This document shows, piece by piece, positions 24,490 through 32,920 of a DNA stretch of 64,000 nucleotides. The translations under genes and the position numbers were made by a program. The notes below the pieces were generated by a model that saw only the letters and a list, made by a program, of their open reading frames with translations, did not search any database and had not been told where the DNA came from. Origin of the DNA: JAWKXU01 sp020446465 (GTDB lineage: Bacteria; Pseudomonadota; Alphaproteobacteria; Sphingomonadales; Sphingomonadaceae); contig JAWKXU010000004.1 of assembly GCA_041396845.1 (NCBI GenBank), positions 186,001 through 250,000 of the forward strand, in the 5' to 3' direction. Numbering within the stretch: position 1 is the stretch's first letter; each line of letters begins with the position of its first letter.

Positions 24490-25650
24490 ATGGGACCACT
24501 CTCAGGTGTCCGCGTGATCGAAATGTCCAACATTGGCCCAGCCCCATTTTGCGGAATGCTGCTCGCCGACCTTGGTGCAGAGGTTTTGCGGGTGGACAGG
24601 CTATCTCGCAGCGATCTCGGATTTTCATTTGATCCGCGCTTCGACACTCTTAACCGGGGCAAACGCGCGATTGCGATTGACCTTAAATCCGACGAAGGTC
24701 TAGCCACAGTCAAGGAACTCGCATCAAAGGCCGACATTTTGGTCGAAGGCTTTCGCCCCGGCGTGATGGAAAAACTTGGCCTCGGTCCGGATGTGCTGCT
24801 GACCGCCAACCCGAGACTGGTTTATGGCCGGATGACCGGCTGGGGGCAGGAAGGCAGTTTCGCCGCCATGGCAGGGCACGACATCAACTATCTGGGTATG
24901 TCCGGGGCACTGGCCAGCATCGGCCCGAAAGACGCTGCCCCGATCCCGCCACTCAACCTCGTGGGCGATTTCGCGGGCGGCTCACTCTACCTCGTCATGG
25001 GTTTGCTTGCCGCATATATCGAAGCAGGCCAGAGCGGAAAAGGACAAGTCATAGACGCTGCCATGGTCGATGGTGTCGCAAGCCTTATGGCCATGCATAC
25101 GGGCTTTCGCCAGGCAGGAATCTGGAGCCTGGAACGGGGGACCAATTCTGTCGACGGCGGCGCGCCATATTATACGTGTTACGAAACACTTGACGGTAAA
25201 TACATGGCTGTCGGGCCGGTGGAACAACGATTTTACAAACTTATGATTGGCGGCCTCGGCCTCGATCTTTCAGAGTTACCCGATCGCGATGATCCGTCAC
25301 AGTGGGATGCGCTTAAGTCGATTTTGCAGAGCACTTTTACCACGAAAACACGCAGCGAATGGACACAGGTTTTCGCAGGAACAGACGCATGCGTTACGCC
25401 AGTCTATGACCTTGATGAAGCGCCAGATTCGGTCCTCGCGCAAGAGCGCAATCTTTTCGATCGGGTCGAGGGCATAATGACACCTTCTGTCGCGCCTCGC
25501 TTCAGTCGCACAGCTACTGCACGGCCTGGCGCAACTGTGGACCCAGTTGCAGATACACATGATGCACTGATATCATGGGGCATCGACGCAACTCGTGTCC
25601 AAGATCTTGAAACACAGGGAATTGTGGCCCGATCGGATTCGGAGGCATAG
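24490..25650 (+). CDS. Alpha-methylacyl-CoA racemase (CaiB/BaiF CoA-transferase family)
   Basis: 386 residues. The family start GPLSGVRVIEMSNIGPAPF, the CoA-binding GWGQEGSFAAMAGHDINY with the catalytic His, and NLVGDFAGGS with the catalytic Asp match the racemase (MCR/AMACR) branch, as does MVDG and VDGGAPYYTCYET. These enzymes invert the configuration of a 2-methylacyl-CoA by proton exchange, so that beta-oxidation can use the S form. CoA-transferases of the same fold, such as FldA/HadA, often accompany 2-hydroxyacyl-CoA dehydratases, but the His and the surrounding residues favour a racemase. Starts 220 nt from, and divergent to, the dehydratase-2 operon. Confidence 0.88.
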   Translation: MGPLSGVRVIEMSNIGPAPFCGMLLADLGAEVLRVDRLSRSDLGFSFDPRFDTLNRGKRAIAIDLKSDEGLATVKELASKADILVEGFRPGVMEKLGLGPDVLLTANPRLVYGRMTGWGQEGSFAAMAGHDINYLGMSGALASIGPKDAAPIPPLNLVGDFAGGSLYLVMGLLAAYIEAGQSGKGQVIDAAMVDGVASLMAMHTGFRQAGIWSLERGTNSVDGGAPYYTCYETLDGKYMAVGPVEQRFYKLMIGGLGLDLSELPDRDDPSQWDALKSILQSTFTTKTRSEWTQVFAGTDACVTPVYDLDEAPDSVLAQERNLFDRVEGIMTPSVAPRFSRTATARPGATVDPVADTHDALISWGIDATRVQDLETQGIVARSDSEA

Positions 25651-25731
25651 CCGGACTGACCGGCCGGTCGAAAGTCGGCTGCTTTTAGCGAGTCGGAATG
25701 TCAGCGCTTTCTGTTTGCGCAGAGCTTGAGC

Positions 25732-26145
25732 TTACCCTTTCGACATACGCTTGATTTCCTTCCACTCTGCCGCCGTCAATTCAGCAACAGAAAGGCGAGA
25801 GAGGCGCACCAGTTCGCATTCTGCAAGTTTGGGGTTCGCCTTGATCTGTTTGAGAGTGACTGGATGGTCGAGCTTGCGAACGGGCTTTACCTTCACCGCC
25901 GCCCACTTGCCTTCGGGGTCTGTCGGGTCGGTGATCCCTTCCACGCTGATTTCCACAATGCCGACAATCTCAAGGCCGATATTGGAATGGTAGAAGTATG
26001 CCTCTTCCCCCTTTTTCATGGTTCGAAGATTGTTGGCCGCCCGGTGGTTTCTGACCCCGTCCCACGTGCCTTCGCCTTCGGAGACAAGATCGTCCCAACT
26101 GTAGGCATCGGGTTCGGATTTCATCAACCAGTACTTCTTCGCCAT
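25732..26145 (-). CDS. EVE domain protein
   Basis: 137 residues from ATG 26145 (MAKKYWLMKSEP), which has an AGAAGGACAG site; a longer frame to 26226 is ignored. The WLMKSEPDAYSWDDL start, GTWDGVRNHRAANNLRTMKKG and YHSN..EIVGIVE are the conserved parts of EVE domains (thymocyte nuclear protein 1 / PUA-like fold), which bind modified bases in DNA or RNA. In bacteria such proteins are common single-domain housekeeping genes; the precise ligand is unknown. It is the first gene on the core-genome side, separated from the racemase by about 80 bp containing the palindrome GACCGGCCGGTC (25658-25669). Confidence 0.9.
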   Translation of the reverse strand: MAKKYWLMKSEPDAYSWDDLVSEGEGTWDGVRNHRAANNLRTMKKGEEAYFYHSNIGLEIVGIVEISVEGITDPTDPEGKWAAVKVKPVRKLDHPVTLKQIKANPKLAECELVRLSRLSVAELTAAEWKEIKRMSKG

Positions 26146-26208
26146 GTATCTGTCCTTCTCTGGAGCGTGGCAGAACGATAGAGGGGGTATCCACACCAAG
26201 ACAACCCG

Positions 26209-27150
26209 ATGAGCGAAATGTCCCACACCGCCCTTCCCGTTCTGTCACTTGACGATGACTCGTGCCGGTTTGCCACTGCGCTGGGCGAATGTTTTCGCGA
26301 ATATGGCTTTGCCCTTGTTACCGATCACGGGATTGAGCCTGCGGCGATAGAAAAAGGCTGGGCGATCACCAAAGCATTCTTTGCCCTGCCCGAAACGGAA
26401 AAGCGCCAGTATCACATACCCGGCGGGGGCGGCGCACGCGGCTATACGCCGTTCGGGACAGAAGTTGCCAAAGACGCCGCCATCCACGACCTGAAGGAGT
26501 TCTGGCATATCGGGCGGGAATTGCCGGACGGCGATCCACGCAAAGCAACGATGCCTGACAACATCTGGCCGGACCGCCCCGAAGGGTTCAGGCAGGCGGC
26601 GCTCGACCTTTATGATGCGATGGATAGTGCCGGGGCGACAATCCTCTCACGCATCGGGCTTTACCTTGGTGCAGACGATACCCTGTTTGATGATGCGATA
26701 AAGGGCGGCAATTCAGTCCTGCGTTTCCTGCATTATCCTCCCCTGCCTTCCGAGACAAAGGGCGCGCTGCGGGCACAGGCCCATGGCGACATCAACCTCA
26801 TTACCCTACTGCTTGGCGCCGAGGAAGCTGGCCTGCAAATCCTTGTCAGGGACGGCACCTGGCTGGACATCAATCCGCCGCCAGGCGCGCTTGTCATCAA
26901 TATCGGGGACATGCTGGAACGGCTGACGAACAACGTCCTGCCATCAACCACGCACCGCGTTCGCAACCCCGATGGCACACGGGCGCGTTATAGCCGGTAT
27001 TCGATGCCGTTTTTCCTCCATCTGCGCAGCGATTATCGCATGGAAACGCTGCCATGCTGCATCAGCCCGGACAACCCTGACCGCTACCCGGATGTGATGA
27101 CGGCCGATCAGATGCTCACACAGCGTCTTCGTGAAATTGGCCTCATGTAA
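26209..27150 (+). CDS. Isopenicillin N synthase-like 2-oxoglutarate/Fe(II) oxygenase
   Basis: 313 residues. The N-terminal DIOX_N part (YGFALVTDHGIE) and the C-terminal double-stranded beta-helix are complete: iron ligands His and Asp in AHGDINLITL, the distal His in STTHRV, and the 2-oxoglutarate Arg-x-Ser in RYSMPFF. Such enzymes hydroxylate or ring-close small molecules using O2, so the organism is expected to live with oxygen. Similar genes lie next to dapF in other sphingomonads, as I recall, with no defined function. Start at ATG 26209 has a weak ribosome site; ATG 26218 is possible. It is divergent from the EVE gene. Confidence 0.9.
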   Translation: MSEMSHTALPVLSLDDDSCRFATALGECFREYGFALVTDHGIEPAAIEKGWAITKAFFALPETEKRQYHIPGGGGARGYTPFGTEVAKDAAIHDLKEFWHIGRELPDGDPRKATMPDNIWPDRPEGFRQAALDLYDAMDSAGATILSRIGLYLGADDTLFDDAIKGGNSVLRFLHYPPLPSETKGALRAQAHGDINLITLLLGAEEAGLQILVRDGTWLDINPPPGALVINIGDMLERLTNNVLPSTTHRVRNPDGTRARYSRYSMPFFLHLRSDYRMETLPCCISPDNPDRYPDVMTADQMLTQRLREIGLM

Positions 27151-27230
27151 AGGAGTGACTGGCCGGGTGCGCTTTTCAATAAATCGGGAACCACTGGACT
27201 GGCCACGCCACAAGCCCTAGACGCGCGCTC

Positions 27231-28040
27231 ATGCGCGTTCCATTCGTCAAGATGCATGGCCTCGGCAACGATTTCGTTGTCATCGATCGCCGCGACGGGG
27301 ATATTCCTCCTGTCGAGGCCGCCCTTGCGCGGGCGCTGGCGGACCGGCGAACAGGCATTGGCTGCGATCAGTTTGTCGTTCTGGAAGAAAGCGCAAACGC
27401 AGATTTTCGTATGCGTATCTTCAATGCCGATGGCGGAGAGGTGGAAGCATGTGGCAACGCCAGCAGGGCAGTCGCCCTGTTGCATGGCCAGCCAGCAACC
27501 ATTGAAACCGGCGGCGGGATTATCTCTGCCCGCCCTGCCGATGGCGGCATAGCCGTTGATATGGGAACGCCGCGTTTCGACTGGGACGCAATCCCACTCG
27601 CCTATGCCATGGATACCCGCTCCATGCCTGTGGCGTGGGAAGAACTGGAAAACCCCGTTGCTGTGAATGTCGGCAATCCGCACGTCATTTTCTTCGTGCC
27701 GGATACCGATGCGGTCGATCTAGCGCGGCTTGGCCCCGTTATCGAAACTGATCCCCTGTTCCCCGAACGGGTCAATGTGAATGTGGCGACAATCGCCAGC
27801 CGCAGTGCTATTCGCCTTCGCGTGTGGGAGCGCGGTTCGGGTCTCACGCGCGCTTGCGGCACAGGGGCCTGCGCCACCGCAGTTGCGGCCATGGCCCGCG
27901 GTCTTGTGGAACGGAGCGTCGCCGTAACGCTGCCCGGCGGAACGCTCATCATCAGCCTTGATGATAACGGCCGCATCATCATGACCGGGCCTGCCACGGA
28001 AAGTTTCCGCGGCTCGTTCGAATGGGGTGATTTTGCATGA
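27231..28040 (+). CDS. dapF: Diaminopimelate epimerase
   Basis: 269 residues, normal length. The two catalytic cysteines are seen in EACGNASRAV and TRACGTGACATAV, and the KMHGLGNDFVVID start is typical. The enzyme converts LL- to meso-diaminopimelate in the cytoplasm for lysine and peptidoglycan synthesis. In the first active-site loop the sequence is CGNASR where most family members have CGNGxR. The gene starts a plus-strand run in which each gene overlaps the next by a few nt (dapF-mtaB-ftsY-yciB), so it is likely the head of an operon. Confidence 0.96.
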   Translation: MRVPFVKMHGLGNDFVVIDRRDGDIPPVEAALARALADRRTGIGCDQFVVLEESANADFRMRIFNADGGEVEACGNASRAVALLHGQPATIETGGGIISARPADGGIAVDMGTPRFDWDAIPLAYAMDTRSMPVAWEELENPVAVNVGNPHVIFFVPDTDAVDLARLGPVIETDPLFPERVNVNVATIASRSAIRLRVWERGSGLTRACGTGACATAVAAMARGLVERSVAVTLPGGTLIISLDDNGRIIMTGPATESFRGSFEWGDFA

Positions 28041-29209
28041 GCGGCGATGTCATTTCCCTCGGCTGCCGCCTCAACATCGCTGAAAGCGAAACCATCCGCA
28101 GCCTGCTGGCAGGGGCGGACAACACGATTGTCGTCAACAGTTGCGCTGTCACGGCTGAGGCTGTCCGTCAGACCCGGCAGGCAATCCGCCGGGCGCGCCG
28201 ACAAAGCCCGGATGCACGGTTGCTGGTAACGGGATGCGCCGCAGATATTGAGCGCGACACCATCGCCGCCATGCCCGAAGTCGACGGGATCATTGCCAAC
28301 ACCGCCAAACTGGACCCGCGCGCGTGGAATGTGCCAGCACCTGCCCGGCCAGCGGCAAAGCAGCGCACACGCGCCTTTATCGCGGTCCAGAATGGTTGCG
28401 ACCATTCCTGCACGTTCTGCATCATTCCGCAGGGACGCGGGAAAAGCCGTTCGCTTCCGGTCAAACAGGTTCTGGATGAGATCGAACTTGCGCTCGATCA
28501 CGGGGCGCCAGAAATTGTCCTGACCGGGGTGGACCTCACATCCTGGGGACACGATCTGCCCGGTTCCCCCAGGCTGGGCGCGCTTGCCAGCGCGATCCTG
28601 CGCCAGTTTCCCCAGTTGGGTCGTCTGCGCATGTCATCGCTTGATGGCATTGAAATTGATGCGGAGCTGTTTGATCTCTTCGCCGGAGAGCCGCGCCTGA
28701 TGCCGCATTTACACCTTTCCCTGCAATCGGGTGACGACCTAACCCTGAAGCGCATGAAACGCCGCCACCTGCGTCGCGACGCGGTCAAACTGGTGGAAAG
28801 TCTGCGCCAGCGTCGCCCGGATATTACGATCGGCGCTGACCTCATCGCCGGGTTCCCGACCGAAACTGACGAAATGCACAGAAACAACCATTCCATCATT
28901 TCCGAACTGGCCATCGTGCACGGGCACATATTTCCCTATTCCATCCGACCCGGAACGCCAGCGGCGCTTATGCCGCAAGTCAATCGCTCCATAATCAAGG
29001 AGCGCGCAGCAGCCTTGCGCGATGAAGTCACACGAGTCAGGACGGGCTGGCTGCAAGGCCTGATCGGACAGCCATTGTCCGTTCTCACCGAAAAGGATGG
29101 CACTGGCCACGCCGAAAACTTCGCCCGCGTAAAAGTCCCCGATGGCATAGCGCAGGGAACGCTTGTCAGCATCACCCCCAGCCAGTTGCACGAGGGGCTT
29201 CTGGCATGA
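28037..29209 (+). CDS. mtaB: tRNA t6A37 methylthiotransferase
   Basis: 390 residues, radical-SAM methylthiotransferase family. Order seen: UPF0004 domain with Cys in SLGCRLN, NSCAV and TGCAA (second cluster), then the radical SAM motif CDHSCTFC followed by IIPQGRGKSRS, and a short C-terminal region. The IIPQGRG...SRS wording after the cluster and the short C-terminus point to MtaB, which makes ms2t6A at position 37 of ANN-reading tRNAs, rather than MiaB or RimO. It overlaps dapF and ftsY by 4 nt each. Confidence 0.92.
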   Translation: MSGDVISLGCRLNIAESETIRSLLAGADNTIVVNSCAVTAEAVRQTRQAIRRARRQSPDARLLVTGCAADIERDTIAAMPEVDGIIANTAKLDPRAWNVPAPARPAAKQRTRAFIAVQNGCDHSCTFCIIPQGRGKSRSLPVKQVLDEIELALDHGAPEIVLTGVDLTSWGHDLPGSPRLGALASAILRQFPQLGRLRMSSLDGIEIDAELFDLFAGEPRLMPHLHLSLQSGDDLTLKRMKRRHLRRDAVKLVESLRQRRPDITIGADLIAGFPTETDEMHRNNHSIISELAIVHGHIFPYSIRPGTPAALMPQVNRSIIKERAAALRDEVTRVRTGWLQGLIGQPLSVLTEKDGTGHAENFARVKVPDGIAQGTLVSITPSQLHEGLLA

Positions 29210-30129
29210 CCGATACGAGCTGGACAGATCGCCTTCTTGGCGGATTTCGCAAGACATCGGACAGGCTTTCAGGAAACCTTGCGGGGATTGCCAGCACCGG
29301 CAAACTCGATGATGCGACGCTGGACGATATCGAAGATGCGCTCATCCTCTCGGATCTTGGGCCATCGGCGGCATCGCGCATTCGCGCACGGCTGGCTGAA
29401 AAACGGTTTGGCCTCACGATCACCGAAACCGAGTTGAAAGAGGCGGTAGCCGAAGAAATCGCCGCCATCCTGCGCCCGGTTGCCAAGCCGCTCGAAGTCA
29501 CGGCTTTTCCACGCCCGCAAGTCATTCTGGTTATCGGGGTCAACGGCAGCGGCAAGACAACCACGATTGCAAAACTCGCTCACCTTTTTCAGGAAGAAGA
29601 CTACGCCGTTATGCTGGCCGCGGGGGATACCTTCCGCGCTGCTGCTATCGGCCAGCTTGCGGTCTGGGCGGACCGGATTGGCGTTCCCTTCATCAGCGGT
29701 CCCGAAGGTGGCGATCCCGCGAGCATCGTCTTCGATGCCGTGAAAGCCGCCACCGACAAGGGGACGGACGCGCTAATCGTCGATACCGCAGGACGCTTGC
29801 AAAACAAGCGCGAGCTGATGGACGAACTTGCAAAAATCCGGCGCGTTCTGGGGCGGATCAACCCCGAAGCACCGCACGATGTCGTGCTCGTTCTGGACGC
29901 GACCAATGGCCAGAATGCGCTTTCGCAAATCGAGATATTCAAGGAGGTCGCGGGCGTGACCGGCCTTATTATGACCAAACTGGACGGGACGGCACGCGGC
30001 GGCGTACTGGTTGCGGCGGCAGAACAATTCGGCCTGCCGATCCATGCTATTGGCGTGGGAGAGACAATCGACGACTTGCGCCCGTTTGATCCGGACCTTG
30101 TCGCCAGAGTAATTGCCGGGATTGCGTGA
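29206..30129 (+). CDS. ftsY: Signal recognition particle receptor FtsY
   Basis: 307 residues consisting of an NG GTPase with little N-terminal acidic extension, as is common in alphaproteobacteria. G1 GVNGSGKTTT, G3 DTAGRLQNKREL, G4 TKLDGTARGG and the closing GVGETIDDLRPFD are all present. FtsY docks SRP-ribosome complexes at the membrane; the SRP RNA gene is also in this window (60.9 kb). Overlaps mtaB by 4 nt and is followed by yciB with a TGATG overlap. Confidence 0.96.
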   Translation: MTDTSWTDRLLGGFRKTSDRLSGNLAGIASTGKLDDATLDDIEDALILSDLGPSAASRIRARLAEKRFGLTITETELKEAVAEEIAAILRPVAKPLEVTAFPRPQVILVIGVNGSGKTTTIAKLAHLFQEEDYAVMLAAGDTFRAAAIGQLAVWADRIGVPFISGPEGGDPASIVFDAVKAATDKGTDALIVDTAGRLQNKRELMDELAKIRRVLGRINPEAPHDVVLVLDATNGQNALSQIEIFKEVAGVTGLIMTKLDGTARGGVLVAAAEQFGLPIHAIGVGETIDDLRPFDPDLVARVIAGIA

Positions 30130-30776
30130 TGGCAGAAGAACATACCAAAAAACCGAAATCAGGCCTCGTCAATCTGGTCGTCGATTATGGGCCGTTGCTG
30201 ATCTTCTTTCTGGTTTACCGGCATTATTCGCCATCCGACAAGGAAGACTCGGTCGGCGAGATTTTCGCACTCGTGCGCGGCACGCTGGCATTCATGGTTG
30301 CGGCAGTGGGCGCACTTGTCCTGTCGAAATGGCGGCTGGGCAAGGTCTCGCCCATGCTGTGGCTTTCCACGCTGCTGATCGTCGGGTTCGGGGGACTGAC
30401 GATCCTGCTGCACGATCCGTTCTGGGTGCAGGTCAAGCCCACGGCGATTTATGTGCTGTTCGCTATTGCCCTGCTGGTGGGATACGCGCGCGGGAAAGCC
30501 TTGCTGAAAACGCTGCTTCAGGCGGCATTTGAAGGTCTGGATGATGCAGGCTGGTTGATCCTGTCCCGCAATTGGGGCCTGTTTTTCATTTTCCTTGCAG
30601 CCCTCAACGAAGGGTTGCGGCAATGGCTTTCCTTCGGGGACTGGTTAGCGGCGAAGATCTGGGTCTTCATGCCGCTGTCGTTCCTGTTCACATTCTCCCA
30701 GATTCCAATGCTGCTGCGGCATGGTTTGGGTGCAGACTCAGTGACAGAGGCCGAAACCGACCTTCCTCCGTCATAA
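30129..30776 (+). CDS. yciB: Septation protein A-family inner-membrane protein (YciB/IspZ)
   Basis: 215 residues from ATG 30129, which shares one base with the ftsY stop; GTG 30126 is the in-frame alternative. Several hydrophobic segments (LLIFFLVYRHY, TLAFMVAAVGALVL, WLSTLLIVGFGGLTILL, and LFFIFLAALNEGLRQWLS near the end) and DPFWVQVKPTAIYVLFA are hallmarks of the YciB/IspZ family. The protein is an inner-membrane protein linked to cell-envelope synthesis and septation. It ends the dapF operon, 10 bp from the convergent kup gene. Confidence 0.9.
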   Translation: MAEEHTKKPKSGLVNLVVDYGPLLIFFLVYRHYSPSDKEDSVGEIFALVRGTLAFMVAAVGALVLSKWRLGKVSPMLWLSTLLIVGFGGLTILLHDPFWVQVKPTAIYVLFAIALLVGYARGKALLKTLLQAAFEGLDDAGWLILSRNWGLFFIFLAALNEGLRQWLSFGDWLAAKIWVFMPLSFLFTFSQIPMLLRHGLGADSVTEAETDLPPS

Positions 30777-30786
30777 GCGAAATGCT

Positions 30787-32721
30787 TCAGATTTCGAGCT
30801 GACTGCCCAGTTCCACCACGCGATTGGTCGGCAGACGGAAGAATTCCATCGGCGCTGCCGCATTGCGCATCATCCATGCAAACAGCTTTTCGCGCCAGAT
30901 CGCCATACCCGGATTCTTTGAACTGAGCAGGGTCTGGCGTGACAGGAAGAAGCTGGTCTTCATCATGTCGAATGGTTCACCGCACATATCGACATTCTTC
31001 AATGCAGCAGGAACGTCCGTTTCCTCAAGAAATCCGTAGTAGAGCGTGACCCGGTAAAAGCCTTCACCAAGATCCACCACGTCCCACCGCTTCGAACCAA
31101 TGAGATTGGGCACATCCTCGATCTCTACGGTGAGAATGACGACCCGTTCATGCAGAACCTTGTTGTGCTTGATATTATGCAACAATGCGGACGGCACGCC
31201 CGTATTTGAAGAGGCCATGAATATCGCAGTGCCGGCGACCCGTGCGGCGCTGTTGTGCGCGCTTTTGGCGAAGACTTCGATCGGGATTGATGCTTCGGCC
31301 ATGTTCTGACGCATCAGCGCACGGCCCCGTGACCATGTCGTCAGCATGACAAAAATGATCACGCCAATCATCAGCGGCACCCAGCCACCATCGGGAATTT
31401 TCGTCAGGTTTGCCGCCAGATAAGCGATATCGAGAACGAAGAAACCAATAAGCAGCGGGACCGACAGCCACCACTTCCACTTCCACATGGCCAGCACCAC
31501 CACCGCCAGCAGGAAGTTATCAATCAGCATCGCGCCCGTCACCGCAATACCATACGCAGCCGTGAGGTTGGACGAACGCTGGAACACGACCACCAGCAGA
31601 ATGACCGCAACCATCAGCGCCCAGTTGACCATCGGGATATAGATCTGGCCGGCAGACTTGCTGGTGTGCTTGATCGTCATACGCGGCATGAAGCCCAGCT
31701 GGATGGCTTGCTGCGTGACGGAAAATGCCCCGGAAATCACCGCTTGACTGGCGATGATAGCAGCCAGCGTGGCAATGATGAGCAGCGGCCACTGGAACCA
31801 GTCAGGCGCAAGGAAATAGAACGGGCTTTCCAGCGCCGCCGGGTTACGCATCAGCAAGGAAGCCTGTCCCAGATAATTAAGCACAAGAGCTGGGAGCACA
31901 AAAAACAGCCATGAAACGCGGATCGGCGGGCGCCCGAAATGCCCCATGTCAGCATATAGCGCCTCAGCCCCCGTTACAGCCAGCACAGCCGCACCCATAG
32001 CAAGGAAACCACGCAGCGGGTCTGCAAGGAACATCGTGACCGCATAGTGGGGACTTAATGCGGTCAATATCCCCGGCATGGCGGCAATGCTGATAACGCC
32101 CAGCACCGAAATAGTGGTAAAATAGATTGTCATCATCGGGCCAAAAAGCGCGGCAACCCGCGCTGTGCCGTGCTGCTGGATGAAAAACAGGCCAAGGATG
32201 ATCACCACCACAAAGGGCACGACCAACGGCCCCATACTGGGGGCGTAAACCGCAAGCCCCTCTGTCGCGCCAAGGACTGAAACCGCAGGCGTAATCATGC
32301 TGTCGCCATAAAACAGCGCGGTCGCAAACACGCCCAGAAGCACGATGCCCGCGCTCCATTTTCGCTGGCCGACATTCTTGTTGATAAGCGCGATCAGGGC
32401 CAGGCTGCCGCCCTCGCCCTTGTTATCGGCCCGCATGATGATCGTGACATATTTCAGCGTCACAATAATCATCATCGACCAGAACATCAGGCTGATGATG
32501 CCAAAAACGTGCATCTCGTCCAGCGGCAGCGGATGATGCCCTGCGAAGGTATCCCGCATCGCGTAGAGCGGGCTGGTGCCGATGTCGCCGAAAACGACGC
32601 CCATGGCCCCGACAGCCAGTTTGACGATATTGCCCGGCGGGTGATGACCGCCACCGTTGTCAACAGCGGGAGGTCCAGCCTGACCGGTCACGGGATCGCC
32701 TTGTTCTGCGGCGTCACTCAT
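30787..32721 (-). CDS. kup: Low-affinity potassium uptake protein Kup
   Basis: 644 residues from ATG 32721 (GGAG 6 nt upstream); a TTG one codon earlier is the alternative. About twelve hydrophobic segments are followed by a C-terminal cytoplasmic domain. Seen: AVGVVFGDIGTSPLYAM-like start (GVVFGDIGTSPLYA), the YGDSMITPAVSVLGATEG block and MWSRG-like TTWSRGR before the soluble domain, all typical of KUP/HAK transporters that bring in K+ with H+. The 5' flank contains the second intergenic repeat. Monocistronic and convergent with yciB. Confidence 0.96.
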   Translation of the reverse strand: MSDAAEQGDPVTGQAGPPAVDNGGGHHPPGNIVKLAVGAMGVVFGDIGTSPLYAMRDTFAGHHPLPLDEMHVFGIISLMFWSMMIIVTLKYVTIIMRADNKGEGGSLALIALINKNVGQRKWSAGIVLLGVFATALFYGDSMITPAVSVLGATEGLAVYAPSMGPLVVPFVVVIILGLFFIQQHGTARVAALFGPMMTIYFTTISVLGVISIAAMPGILTALSPHYAVTMFLADPLRGFLAMGAAVLAVTGAEALYADMGHFGRPPIRVSWLFFVLPALVLNYLGQASLLMRNPAALESPFYFLAPDWFQWPLLIIATLAAIIASQAVISGAFSVTQQAIQLGFMPRMTIKHTSKSAGQIYIPMVNWALMVAVILLVVVFQRSSNLTAAYGIAVTGAMLIDNFLLAVVVLAMWKWKWWLSVPLLIGFFVLDIAYLAANLTKIPDGGWVPLMIGVIIFVMLTTWSRGRALMRQNMAEASIPIEVFAKSAHNSAARVAGTAIFMASSNTGVPSALLHNIKHNKVLHERVVILTVEIEDVPNLIGSKRWDVVDLGEGFYRVTLYYGFLEETDVPAALKNVDMCGEPFDMMKTSFFLSRQTLLSSKNPGMAIWREKLFAWMMRNAAAPMEFFRLPTNRVVELGSQLEI

Positions 32722-32740
32722 CAAAGCTCCGCACCCCTGT

Positions 32741-32845
32741 TAGAGCGATTTCGAGCCAAGTGGAATCACCTGGCGACTCCGAAATCGCGACCAAACAATA
32801 ATTTAGAGCGTTCAATCTGATGCAATCGGATCGGAAAACGCTCTA
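32741..32845. repeat. Intergenic hairpin repeat, copy 2
   Basis: Related to 14212-14310. The left half is an inverted repeat, GCGATTTCG (32745-32753) with CGAAATCGC (32780-32788), around AGCCAAGTGGAATCACCTGG; the right half begins TAGAGCGTT (32804-32812) and ends in its complement AACGCTCTA (32837-32845). Between them is CAAACAATAATT. It sits between kup (starts 32721) and ccmI (ends 32921). Similar two-hairpin elements with GAGC-ATTTCGAGC and GTGGAATC cores are familiar from alphaproteobacterial intergenic regions. No function is known to me. Confidence 0.8.
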
Positions 32846-32920
32846 GTGTCGACCTTGCGCCCCGACTCTCGGGCAACGGGGACCGGCGATTAGCAGTCCA
32901 CGAAGGCAGCCGCAACAGCA

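Noticed and set aside
24490..25650. Reading the CaiB/BaiF-family gene as a FldA/HadA-type 2-hydroxyacid CoA-transferase
   Set aside because: The GHDINY and NLVGDFAGGS contexts fit alpha-methylacyl-CoA racemases better; kept only as an alternative.
25658..25669. Palindrome GACCGGCCGGTC between the racemase and EVE genes
   Set aside because: Short and GC-rich without a T-run; not enough to call a terminator or operator.
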